Shown one piece after another: positions 17,148 to 24,544 of a stretch of 64,000 nt of DNA (position 1 is the first letter of the stretch; every line of letters begins with the position of its first letter). The DNA is from RH-AL1 sp965214415 (GTDB taxonomy: Bacteria > Pseudomonadota > Alphaproteobacteria > Rhizobiales > Beijerinckiaceae): the NCBI GenBank assembly GCA_965214415.1, contig CBDCBQ010000003.1, positions 868,001-932,000 of the forward strand, read 5' to 3'. The notes beneath the pieces were generated by a model. The model was not told the DNA's origin. It ran no database searches and saw only the letters and a program-made list of their open reading frames with translations. A program made the translations under genes and the position numbers.

Positions 17148-18176
17148 TCATTGTCCCATGCCTCCATCCGCCACTTTGATGACGATCTTGCCGATGTGGC
17201 CGCCTGCGTCGAGATGCTGGAACGCGGCCTTGGCGTCCTCGAACTCGAAGACGCGGTCGATCACCGGCTTCAGCCCGGTGCCGGTCACGGCTCGCACCGT
17301 GTCGACGAGGTTCTGGCGATCGCCGACGCGGACCGAGCGGACACTGGCGGCACCGAACAGATCGAAATAGTCGACGTTCGGATTGGCGGCATCGAGAAAG
17401 CCGATCAGCACGACCTCGCCGGTCGGCGAAAGCGCGTGCAGCGACTGCGTGATCGTCCCCGGCCCGCCGACCTCGACGACCCGGTCGACGCCTTGCCCGC
17501 CGGTGAGCGCGCGAACCTTCGCGCCCCAGTCCTTCGTGTCGCGGTAGTTGACGATCTCGTCGGCGCCGAGCGCGCGCAGCCTGGCCGCCTTGTCGTCGCT
17601 CGACGTCGTCGCGATGACCCGTGCGCCGAGCGCCTTGGCGAGCTGCACGGCAAAGATCGAGACGCCGCCCGTGCCCAGCGTCAGCACCGTCTGGCCGGCG
17701 CGGATCGGCGAAGGCCCCGACAACGCATTCCATGCGGTCGCCGCGGCGCAGGGCAAGGTGGCGCCCTCGGCGTCCGAGATGCCCGGCGGCAGCGCGATCA
17801 CCGCCTCCCGCGAAACGACCTTGTATTCGACGAGCCAGCCGTCGCGCTTGCCGCCGTAGCTTTCGTCGTCGACCTTCGGCGGCATGACGCCTCCGAACCA
17901 TCGCGGGTGGAAGAGCGAGATGACTCGATCGCCCGGCTTGAACGCGTCGACGCCCTCGCCGATCTCGACGACCTCGGCCGTCGCGTCGCTGGTCGGGATG
18001 TGGCCAGGATCGACGGGAATGGGGTAGCGGCCGAGCACCATCGCGACATCGCGATAGTTGAGCGAGACCGCGCGCACGCGCAGCAGCAGTTCGCCGCGCT
18101 GCGGCGTCGGCCGCGCCTCCTCATGCGGCTTGAGGTCGTCGAGGCTCGTGAAGGCGTCGAAACGGTAGGCGCGCAT
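17148..18176 (-). CDS. Zinc-independent MDR family oxidoreductase (quinone oxidoreductase-like)
   Basis: A 342-aa medium-chain dehydrogenase/reductase. The N-terminal GroES-like domain has VSLNYRDVAMVLGRYP, where zinc enzymes would have a Cys ligand, so this is a zinc-free quinone reductase-type protein. The cofactor domain has VLTLGTGGVSIFAVQLAK, a Gly-rich Rossmann turn fitting NADPH. The C-terminus (DAGGHIGKIVIKV) is typical of this subgroup. A LysR regulator remnant lies divergent from it at 18286. Such oxidoreductases often pair with a divergent LysR, so the original regulator may have been lost. Substrate unknown. Confidence 0.88.
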   Translation of the reverse strand: MRAYRFDAFTSLDDLKPHEEARPTPQRGELLLRVRAVSLNYRDVAMVLGRYPIPVDPGHIPTSDATAEVVEIGEGVDAFKPGDRVISLFHPRWFGGVMPPKVDDESYGGKRDGWLVEYKVVSREAVIALPPGISDAEGATLPCAAATAWNALSGPSPIRAGQTVLTLGTGGVSIFAVQLAKALGARVIATTSSDDKAARLRALGADEIVNYRDTKDWGAKVRALTGGQGVDRVVEVGGPGTITQSLHALSPTGEVVLIGFLDAANPNVDYFDLFGAASVRSVRVGDRQNLVDTVRAVTGTGLKPVIDRVFEFEDAKAAFQHLDAGGHIGKIVIKVADGGMGQ

Positions 18177-18285
18177 GGCTCATCTCCAGCCGAAAGGTCG
18201 GGTGTCCGCACCATTTGATTATTCGCGCTCGGCAGATTAGCTGCCGAAACAGCGGATGACTTGAAACTTATGGTTTCGAATCACC

Positions 18286-18399
18286 GACCGGCTCGACAGC
18301 ATGGCCGCCTTCGTGAAGGCTGCCGATCTGGGCTCGTTCCCCAGGGCCGCGGCGGCGCTCGGGATCACGTCGCAGATGGTCGGCAAGCACGTCGCCGTT
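18286..18399 (+). pseudogene. LysR-family regulator remnant (N-terminal HTH only)
   Basis: The frame reads ITDRLDSMAAFVKAADLGSF then AAALGITSQMVGKHVA, the typical first ~40 residues of a LysR-type HTH. After that the frame departs from the family (WSKIRPSRSQ...) and the effector domain is missing. It is divergent from the oxidoreductase at 17148, the usual LysR arrangement. The break lies between here and a truncated ParE at 18458-18508, so one deletion may have removed the ends of both. No function expected. Confidence 0.65.
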
Positions 18400-18457
18400 T
18401 GGTCGAAGATCCGACCGTCGCGGTCCCAGACGGGGCTGGTGGACAAGGTGCTTCGTC

Positions 18458-18508
18458 AGAGCTTCGCGCCTCGCGCGCCGCCTTCGACCAGACGAGTTCA
18501 GCCGGCAT
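18458..18508 (-). pseudogene. ParE-like toxin fragment (first ~17 codons)
   Basis: An ATG at 18508 overlapping the end of parD opens MPAELVWSKAAREA, which resembles the start of ParE/RelE toxins. The frame then becomes unlike any toxin and the rest is missing. Position directly after parD, with an overlap, is the normal place for parE. Evidence is short, so confidence is modest. Confidence 0.45.
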
Positions 18509-18779
18509 GGCCCTGGACCGCCGCCAACCTTTCTCGGGCTTCGCGACGGAGCTCTTCGACATCTGGGGTGCCATGAAGGCCGCTTGCTTTCCCCGCGTCC
18601 CATGCGGCGCGAAGCCGAGCCTGCGGCAGCTTTTCGTCCGGCTGGCGCGCCGACCAAAGTTGCAAGGCATCCTGAATGATCTCGTCGGTCGACGAATACC
18701 GGCCCATCTCGACGGCCGCCCGCATTTCGGCCGCGACGAGCTCGGGCAGCTCAATCGTCACTTGCTCGAGGTTCGCCAT
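18498..18779 (-). CDS. ParD-like antitoxin, orphaned
   Basis: A 93-aa ribbon-helix-helix antitoxin of the ParD class. MANLEQVTIELPELVAAEMR at the start supplies the DNA-contacting strand, GRYSSTDEIIQDALQLW the helices, and VEELRREARERLAAVQ the toxin-binding tail. GGAGGCCTGGAG precedes the ATG, choosing it over an upstream in-frame start. The toxin gene that should follow is reduced to a stub (18458-18508). The intact antitoxin may persist to regulate itself, to neutralise a related toxin elsewhere, or simply as a relic. Confidence 0.8.
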   Translation of the reverse strand: MANLEQVTIELPELVAAEMRAAVEMGRYSSTDEIIQDALQLWSARQPDEKLPQARLRAAWDAGKASGLHGTPDVEELRREARERLAAVQGHAG

Positions 18780-18901
18780 CTCCAGGCCTCCAGGGAGGAG
18801 CTGGCCGCCGCGGCGTGCCAAACACGAGCCGGCGCGCCTTCCCGCCGCCCGCGCGCTGTGCCAAGAGGGGCGCGCTTCAACAGGGATTCTTGCAGCACCC
18901 G

Positions 18902-20350
18902 ATGTACGATCCGCGCTGGATACGCGACAACGCCGAGGCCTTTGACGCGGGGCGGCGCCGGCGCGGGCTGGAGCCGCTCGCGGCGACGCTGATCGCGCTC
19001 GATGATGCGCGGCGGGCGGCGATCGCCCATGCGCAGGCCGCGCAGGAGCGCCGCAACGCCGCCTCGAAGGAGATTGGCGCCGCGATGAAGGCGAAGGACG
19101 CGGCGACGGCCGGCGCGCTGAAGGCCGAGGTGGCCGAGCTGAAGGGCAAGCTCGCGGACTGGGAGGCCGAGGAGGCGGCGGCGAAGCTGGCGCTCGATAC
19201 GGCGTTGGCCGAGATCCCGAACCAGCCGGCGGATGATGTTCCCGAGGGCAAGGACGAGCACGACAACGTGCTGCTGCGCACCTGGGGCGAGCCGCCGCGC
19301 TTCGACTTCACGCCGAAGGAGCATTTCGAAATCGGCGAGGGCCTCGGCCTGATGGATTTCGAGACGGCCACAAAACTGTCGGGCGCCCGCTTCGTCGTCA
19401 ACAAGGGACCGCTGGCGCGCATGGAGCGGGCGCTGGCGCAGCTGATGCTGGACCTGCACACGGAGGAGCACGGCTACATCGAGGTGAACCCTCCGATCCT
19501 GGTGCGCGACGAGGCGATGTTCGGCACCGCGCAGCTGCCGAAGTTTCGGGACGATCAATTTATAAGTGCCGACATGAAGAGCCGGGAGCAGTTGCTCAAC
19601 GAGGCTCTGGCTTATCTTCCCAGCTTCGTACCAGCCAACGAGAAGCAGCAGAGGGACGCAATTCATCAGGCAATCCAGGACGCGCCTTCGCGTGAACAGT
19701 TCTGGCTGATCCCCACTGCCGAAGTCCCCCTCACCAATCTCGTCCGCGAAGAAATCCTCGACGAGGAGGCGCTTCCGCTGCGCTTCACCGCGTCCACCCC
19801 GTGCTTTCGCGCCGAGGCGGGGGCGGCGGGGCGGGACACACGCGGCATGATCCGCCAGCACCAGTTCACGAAAGTGGAGCTCGTCTCGATCACCACGCCG
19901 GAGCAATCGCGCGAGGAGCACGAGCGCATGCTCGGCTGCGCCGAGGCGGTGTTGCGAAAGCTCGAGCTGCCCTACCGCGTGATGACGCTCTGCGCCGGCG
20001 ACATGGGCTTCGCGAGCCAGAAGACCTACGACATCGAGGTGTGGCTGCCGGGGCAGGACCGCTATCGCGAGATCTCGTCCTGCTCGGTCTGCGGCGACTT
20101 CCAGGCGCGGCGGATGAACGCCCGCTACCGCCCGAAGAGTGCCGTTTCACATTCGATCGAGAGTTCGAATGTGAAAATCAATGCCGCCAAAGGGCCGCGC
20201 TTCGTGCACACGCTGAACGGCTCCGGCGTTGCCGTCGGCCGCGCGCTCGTGGCCGTGCTTGAGAATTACCAGGAGGTGGACGGCGGCGTCCGCGTGCCTG
20301 ACGCGCTGCGCCCCTACATGGGCGGGCTGGAGAGGATCGCGCGGTCGTAG
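18902..20350 (+). CDS. serS: Seryl-tRNA synthetase with a ~47-residue insertion
   Basis: A 482-aa class II synthetase charging tRNA-Ser. The N-terminal coiled-coil arm spans about residues 30-110. The catalytic core has TPCFRAEAGAAGRDTRGMIR (motif 2), SCSVCGDFQARRMNARYRP, and a C-terminal motif 3 in LVAVLENYQEVDGG. Bacterial SerRS is usually 420-430 aa. The excess is an insert at about residues 218-265 between PKFRDDQF and FWLIPTAEVPLTN, with noticeably lower GC. The frame stays open and both flanks are canonical, so the enzyme is probably active. The insert is described further in the findings. Confidence 0.95.
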   Translation: MYDPRWIRDNAEAFDAGRRRRGLEPLAATLIALDDARRAAIAHAQAAQERRNAASKEIGAAMKAKDAATAGALKAEVAELKGKLADWEAEEAAAKLALDTALAEIPNQPADDVPEGKDEHDNVLLRTWGEPPRFDFTPKEHFEIGEGLGLMDFETATKLSGARFVVNKGPLARMERALAQLMLDLHTEEHGYIEVNPPILVRDEAMFGTAQLPKFRDDQFISADMKSREQLLNEALAYLPSFVPANEKQQRDAIHQAIQDAPSREQFWLIPTAEVPLTNLVREEILDEEALPLRFTASTPCFRAEAGAAGRDTRGMIRQHQFTKVELVSITTPEQSREEHERMLGCAEAVLRKLELPYRVMTLCAGDMGFASQKTYDIEVWLPGQDRYREISSCSVCGDFQARRMNARYRPKSAVSHSIESSNVKINAAKGPRFVHTLNGSGVAVGRALVAVLENYQEVDGGVRVPDALRPYMGGLERIARS

Positions 20351-20373
20351 GCGGTCAATAAGAGGGGATATGC

Positions 20374-20589
20374 ATGGCACAAGCTGACGGATTCTCTCCA
20401 CCTTCCGATCAGATGTCGGTGATTGGAACTTGGCGTCGCTTTGGCGTGGTTGGGCCGGTCTATGAAGTTCTAGCCTTTGATCATCATCTGGACGACGGCG
20501 ACTGGATGATGCGTGTCCGCGTCCTCGATACGGGCGAAGAGGTCGATTACAAGTTGACCGACTTGCTGGACGATCCGTCGGATATCTGA
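20374..20589 (+). CDS. DUF5397-type protein, likely antitoxin partner of VapD
   Basis: A 71-aa protein with IGTWRRFGVVGPVYEVL and MRVRVLDTGEEVDYKLTDLL, the core of DUF5397 proteins. Its stop codon overlaps the vapD start by 1 nt (TGATG), so the two are coupled. Members of this family are found in front of vapD, suggesting an antitoxin or partner role similar to VapX. That role is inferred from gene order. Confidence 0.75.
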   Translation: MAQADGFSPPSDQMSVIGTWRRFGVVGPVYEVLAFDHHLDDGDWMMRVRVLDTGEEVDYKLTDLLDDPSDI

Positions 20590-20867
20590 TGTTTGCAATC
20601 GCGTTCGACCTCGTTGTAGCCGAGACGGGTCGCCGGCATCCTAAGGGTCTCCGGCAGGCGTACGCCGACATCGGCGCGCGGCTCGGCGACTTCGATTTTA
20701 CTCGCGTCCAAGGAAGCCTTTACATCAGCGAGTCCGAGGACATGGCAAACCTCTTCGCGGCGATCTTGGCGCTCAAAGCTCTGCCGTGGTTGGCGCCGTC
20801 GGTCCGTGACATCCGAGCGTTTCGCGTCGAGCAATGGTCCGACTTCACGACACTCATCAAAACCTGA
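20589..20867 (+). CDS. vapD: VapD-family protein (endoribonuclease-type toxin)
   Basis: A 92-aa VapD protein, a small ferredoxin-like RNase related to Cas2. MFAIAFDLVVAETGRRHPKG, GDFDFTRVQGSLYISE, FAAILALKALPWLAPSVRDI and AFRVEQWSDFT are all conserved in VapD. Together with the upstream DUF5397 gene it makes one of the few complete toxin-antitoxin type pairs in this window. It is inserted between serS and surE, which are often adjacent in alphaproteobacteria; its stop is 17 bp before surE. Confidence 0.85.
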   Translation: MFAIAFDLVVAETGRRHPKGLRQAYADIGARLGDFDFTRVQGSLYISESEDMANLFAAILALKALPWLAPSVRDIRAFRVEQWSDFTTLIKT

Positions 20868-20884
20868 CCGGGCGAGATTTCGCG

Positions 20885-21667
20885 ATGCGCATCCTCATCA
20901 CCAACGACGACGGCATCCATGCGCCTGGCCTCGGCGTGCTGGAGCGGATCGCGGCGCAGCTCGCCGACGAGGTGTTCGTCGTGGCACCGGAGACGGACCA
21001 GTCCGGCGTCGCCCACTCGCTCTCCGTCAACGACCCGCTGCGACTGCGCAAGATTTCCGACAATCGCTACGCCGTGAAGGGCACGCCGACCGATTGCGTG
21101 ATCATGGGGCTGAAGCACCTGCTTGTCGGCAAGAAGGTCGATCTCGTGCTGTCGGGGGTCAACGCCGGCCAGAACGTCGCCGAGGACGTGACCTATTCGG
21201 GCACGATCGCCGGCGCGATCGAGGGCACGATCCTGGGCATCCCGTCGATCGCGCTGTCGCAAGCCTACGGCAACCACGCCTATGGCGGCAGCGGCGGGCG
21301 CGAGGGCATCCAGTTCGAGTGCGCCGAGACGCATGGGCCGGGCGTCATCGGGAAAATTCTCGAGGCCGGGTTCGGCACCGACATCGTCGTCAACGTCAAT
21401 TTCCCGGCCTGCGCCGCCGACGAGGTGACCGGGACGGCCGCCACCGTGCAGGGGCGCCGCGACGCGCAGATCGTGCGCATCGATCCGCGCACCGACGGGC
21501 GCGGCAACCCCTATTATTGGATCGCCTTCGGCCGCAAAACCTACGAGGTCGGCGCCGGCACCGATCTCGAGGCGATGGCGCAGAACCGCATCTCGATCAC
21601 GCCGCTCAAGCTCGACCTGACCGACGAGCCGACGGTGACGCGCTATGCGCAGATCTTCGGCGCCTGA
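20885..21667 (+). CDS. surE: 5'/3'-nucleotidase SurE
   Basis: A 260-aa metal-dependent nucleotidase. The N-terminal MRILITNDDGIHAPG holds the Asp pair that binds the divalent metal. Also seen are DQSGVAHSLSV, GTPTDCVIMGL and the SGVNAGQNVAEDVTYSGTIA block. It removes phosphate from nucleoside 5'- and 3'-monophosphates and is tied to stationary-phase survival. The start at 20885 gives the canonical N-terminus; an upstream in-frame ATG would add 17 unrelated residues. It overlaps pcm by 23 nt, the classic surE-pcm arrangement. Confidence 0.95.
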   Translation: MRILITNDDGIHAPGLGVLERIAAQLADEVFVVAPETDQSGVAHSLSVNDPLRLRKISDNRYAVKGTPTDCVIMGLKHLLVGKKVDLVLSGVNAGQNVAEDVTYSGTIAGAIEGTILGIPSIALSQAYGNHAYGGSGGREGIQFECAETHGPGVIGKILEAGFGTDIVVNVNFPACAADEVTGTAATVQGRRDAQIVRIDPRTDGRGNPYYWIAFGRKTYEVGAGTDLEAMAQNRISITPLKLDLTDEPTVTRYAQIFGA

Positions 21668-22361
21668 CGATCCCGCGCTCGCGGCGATCGTCGCCCGCGC
21701 GCACGACGCCGATCTGCTCGAGGCGGCGGCCGAGGCCAAGGCGGCCTTTTACCTGCGCATGCGCGCGCACGGCATCCAGGACCTGCGCGTGCTGCGCGCC
21801 TTCGAGCTGGTGCCGCGCCAGGATTTCGTGCCGCACCGCTACCTCGACCTCGCGGCGCGAGGCCTCGCCTTGCCGATCGCCTGCGGCCAGACGCTGCCGG
21901 AACCGTGGCTGGCGGCGCGCATCGTCGAGGCGCTCGCGGTGCAGCCGACCCACCGCGTGCTGGAGATCGGCGCCGGCACCGGCTACGCGAGCGCGATCCT
22001 GTCGCACCTCGCCGCCGACGTGATCGCGCTCGAGCGCTACCAGAGCCTGGCGATCGCCGCGCAGGCGCGACTCGCCGCGCTCGATGTCGTCAATGCCGTG
22101 GTCGTCTGGGGCGACGGGCTCGCGCTGCCCGCCAGCGTCGAGGCATTCGACCGCATCGTCGCGCACGGCGTGCTCGAGGTCTTGCCCGAAAGCTTGATCG
22201 ACCACCTGGCGGTGGGTGGCGTCTTGGTCCGCGCGCGTGCGGTCCCGACGGGGCAGGCGATCGTCCGCGTCGTCAAGGGCGAGGACGGTAGCCTGACCGA
22301 GACGATCGTGTGTCCCTGCCGCTTGCAGCCGATCGTCCCCGGGCTTGCGGCAACCCTGTGA
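21645..22361 (+). CDS. pcm: Protein-L-isoaspartate O-methyltransferase
   Basis: A 238-aa SAM-dependent methyltransferase that initiates repair of isoaspartyl residues. Seen: FVPHRYLDLAARGLALPIAC near the N-terminus, where Pcm proteins bind the peptide, and the SAM motif VLEIGAGTGYASAILSHL followed by ALERYQSLA. Overlap with surE by 23 nt implies coupled expression. The C-terminal half is a bit divergent from E. coli Pcm, but operon position and motif I support the call. Confidence 0.9.
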   Translation: MRRSSAPDDPALAAIVARAHDADLLEAAAEAKAAFYLRMRAHGIQDLRVLRAFELVPRQDFVPHRYLDLAARGLALPIACGQTLPEPWLAARIVEALAVQPTHRVLEIGAGTGYASAILSHLAADVIALERYQSLAIAAQARLAALDVVNAVVVWGDGLALPASVEAFDRIVAHGVLEVLPESLIDHLAVGGVLVRARAVPTGQAIVRVVKGEDGSLTETIVCPCRLQPIVPGLAATL

Positions 22362-22392
22362 GCTTGCCGTCCCGCCACACGAGAGGAGACCC

Positions 22393-22794
22393 ATGATCGG
22401 CCGGGTGAACCACATCGCGATCGCGGTCCACGACCTCGCGGCCGAGACGGCGCGCTACCGCGACCTGCTCGGCGCCACGGTCTCCGCGCCGCGGGCGCTG
22501 CCCGAGCACGGTGTGACCGTGGTCTTCGTCGAGCTGGCCAACACGAAGGTCGAGCTGCTCGAGCCACTTGGAGAGGGCTCGCCGATCGCGGCCTTTCTCG
22601 CCAAGACCGGCGGCGGCATGCACCACATCTGCTACGAGGTGGAAGATCTCGCAGCGGCCCGCGACCGGCTCGTCGCCGGCGGTTCGCGCGTGCTGGGCGG
22701 CGGCGATCCAAGGATCGGCGCCCACGGCAAGCCGGTCCTGTTCCTTCATCCCAAAGATTTTTCGGGCGTTTTGATCGAGTTGGAGCAGACGTAA
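22393..22794 (+). CDS. mce: Methylmalonyl-CoA epimerase
   Basis: A 133-aa VOC-fold enzyme that interconverts the 2S and 2R forms of methylmalonyl-CoA. Motifs: VNHIAIAVHDLAAETARYRD with the first metal His, GVTVVFVELANTKVELLEPL, GGGMHHICYEVED with another His, and the C-terminal KDFSGVLIELEQ with the Glu ligand. GAGAGGAG precedes the ATG. It links PccAB (8.3-13 kb) to methylmalonyl-CoA mutase, which is not in this window. It is 31 bp after pcm on the same strand. Confidence 0.93.
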   Translation: MIGRVNHIAIAVHDLAAETARYRDLLGATVSAPRALPEHGVTVVFVELANTKVELLEPLGEGSPIAAFLAKTGGGMHHICYEVEDLAAARDRLVAGGSRVLGGGDPRIGAHGKPVLFLHPKDFSGVLIELEQT

Positions 22795-22913
22795 AGCACT
22801 GTTTCGCTGCGGCATTCGAGGTTGCAAGATGGGCACGAGGGACGTGACGTCGCAGGCTCGGCCGTTAGATGGGCTCCCCGATGCGGTCACCATGCTTCAT
22901 GAAGACTTCGTGA

Positions 22914-23933
22914 ATGGAGACCATGGACATGACTGAGGACGACGAGCGCGCGGCGGCCGGCTTTGCGCGCGGGACTCGCGTTCGGACGACGGCCGGCGAT
23001 GTGGCCGTCGAGACGTTGAAGGTCGGCGATTTCGTCGTGACGACGTCTGGCGCCAAGCGACCGATCGTGCGCATCGAGCGGCATAAGGTCGATCTCGCGG
23101 CGGGCTCCGCCTCCGCCGCACGCCCGATACGGGTCTCGAGGGAGGCGTTCGGGACGGGCATGCCCGATACGGACCTGATGGTGGCGCCAGGTCAGGCGGT
23201 CATGCTGACTTGCGTCGACGAGGTCTTGATTCCGATCGCGGCCTTCGACAACGGCGCGTCGGTCGCGGCAGTCGACGCCACGGAGATCGAGTATTTCGGC
23301 CTCGAGCTCGATGCGCACGATATCGTTCTCGCGAATGGCCTGCCGTGCGGCAGTCACGCGGCTCCGGCGTACTTCTGCCTGCCGGTCTGCGACGATCGGG
23401 TCGTCGTCGACGCGCTTCGTGGACGGCTGCATCAGCGCGCCTACGAGCTTGGTTGGACGGCGGGACCGGTCGACCCTGAGCTGCGCCTGCGGATCGACGG
23501 CCAGATCATCCGCCCCGATGTCGCCGGCAATCTCGCCCGGTTCGTGATCCCCGCTTCGGCACAAGACGTGTGGCTGATCTCGCGCAGCTTCGTCCCGCGA
23601 GACGTCATGGCCACTCTCGATACCCGCAGCCTCGGCGTGCAGCTGATGCGGGTCACCGTCGACGACGGCCTCGCCATCCAGCGCTCGACGAGTGCCGATG
23701 ACCCGCGGTTCACCGACGGATTTTTCGGCGCCGAGACCAATGATGACGGCACCTTCCGCTGGACCGACGGCCGCGCGCGGTTGCCCTCGGATCTCTGGCA
23801 GGATTGCCAGGGCTACCTGTTCCTGAAGCTGGAGTTCTCGGCCCGGCATCTGATGGGATGGACGGCGCCAGCCGTGCATCGCACGCCCGACGATGCGCCC
23901 GGCAGCATCGGCATGCGGCTCTCCGCGGCCTAG
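22914..23933 (+). CDS. Hint-domain (Hint_2) protein lacking the N-terminal Cys
   Basis: A protein of about 339 aa. Residues ~15-165 are a Hint_2 domain: GFARGTRVRTTAGDVAVE, VGDFVVTTSGAKRPI and YFGLELDAHDIVLANGLP. Domains of this type usually have Cys just before the Phe of the FxxGT motif; here Gly is found. The C-terminal half (PDVAGNLARFVIPASAQDVWL...) resembles regions that follow bacterial Hint domains in exported or surface proteins, but the signal and partner domain are absent. Three in-frame starts (22914, 22923, 22929) are possible; none has a clear advantage. Its stop overlaps that of the convergent DUF721 gene by 4 nt. Confidence 0.8.
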   Translation: METMDMTEDDERAAAGFARGTRVRTTAGDVAVETLKVGDFVVTTSGAKRPIVRIERHKVDLAAGSASAARPIRVSREAFGTGMPDTDLMVAPGQAVMLTCVDEVLIPIAAFDNGASVAAVDATEIEYFGLELDAHDIVLANGLPCGSHAAPAYFCLPVCDDRVVVDALRGRLHQRAYELGWTAGPVDPELRLRIDGQIIRPDVAGNLARFVIPASAQDVWLISRSFVPRDVMATLDTRSLGVQLMRVTVDDGLAIQRSTSADDPRFTDGFFGAETNDDGTFRWTDGRARLPSDLWQDCQGYLFLKLEFSARHLMGWTAPAVHRTPDDAPGSIGMRLSAA

Positions 23934-24535
23934 GCGGTCTCGTCGCTCGCGCCACGCAAGTCCGCGCCACGCAAGGTGGCGCCACGCAAGTCCGCGCCAC
24001 GCAAGGTGGCGCCACGCAAGTCCGCGCCACGCAAGTCCGCGCCACGCACATGTGCGGCAAGCCGCGCCAGCGCGGCGTGCAGCGCGGCATCCTCGATGCC
24101 CTCGACGCGCGCGCCCGCCACGGCGAGCGCCTCGACGGTCGGTGCGACGCGCGCTCCGCGTGCGACGTCGGCGCGCGGGATCGGCCCCTGCTTGAAGCCG
24201 AGCCTGCCGACGCAGCGCCAACCGAGATGCGCGTTGATGCGGGCGATGAGTTGGTCGCTCATGTGCTGCAGCTCGAGCGCGAACCCGCCTTCGACGCGAA
24301 TCATAAGCGTCGCCGGCTGCGGCGCGGTGTCGGCCTGCCGGGCCGGCGGACGCGGCGGCCAGACGAGCTTGATCGGCCGCGACGACGCGGCGAGGCGCTC
24401 GCCGACGATGTCGTCCCAATTCAGGATAAGGTCCGCTTCGCCGAAGCCTTGGCGGGCTAGCAGCGGATCGATCGCCGCGCCGACGAGATCGGCGAGCGGT
24501 TGCGACCACGGGCGTTTGCGGACGGGCTTGCGCAT
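23930..24535 (-). CDS. DUF721 protein with C-terminal pentapeptide repeats
   Basis: A 201-aa protein. Residues ~10-120 are DUF721 (DciA-like fold): PLADLVGAAIDPLLARQGF, LILNWDDIVGERLAAS, LMIRVEGGFALELQHMSDQL and INAHLGWRCVGRLGF. Related domains in DciA load the replicative helicase; whether this homologue does so is unknown. The C-terminus is a run of ADLRG/ATLRG pentapeptides (about residues 162-196) coded by a 15-bp tandem repeat, an odd addition that could form a short right-handed beta-helix. The start codon lies only 9 bp from that of mutY on the other strand. Confidence 0.85.
   Translation of the reverse strand: MRKPVRKRPWSQPLADLVGAAIDPLLARQGFGEADLILNWDDIVGERLAASSRPIKLVWPPRPPARQADTAPQPATLMIRVEGGFALELQHMSDQLIARINAHLGWRCVGRLGFKQGPIPRADVARGARVAPTVEALAVAGARVEGIEDAALHAALARLAAHVRGADLRGADLRGATLRGADLRGATLRGADLRGASDETA
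23949..24053. repeat. 15-bp tandem repeat coding pentapeptides
   Basis: Seven units of gcgccacgcaag + tcc or gtg. The minus strand encodes A(D/T)LRG repeats at the C-terminus of the DUF721 protein. The period equals five codons, so length variation would stay in frame. Confidence 0.95.
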
Positions 24536-24544
24536 GGCACCAGT

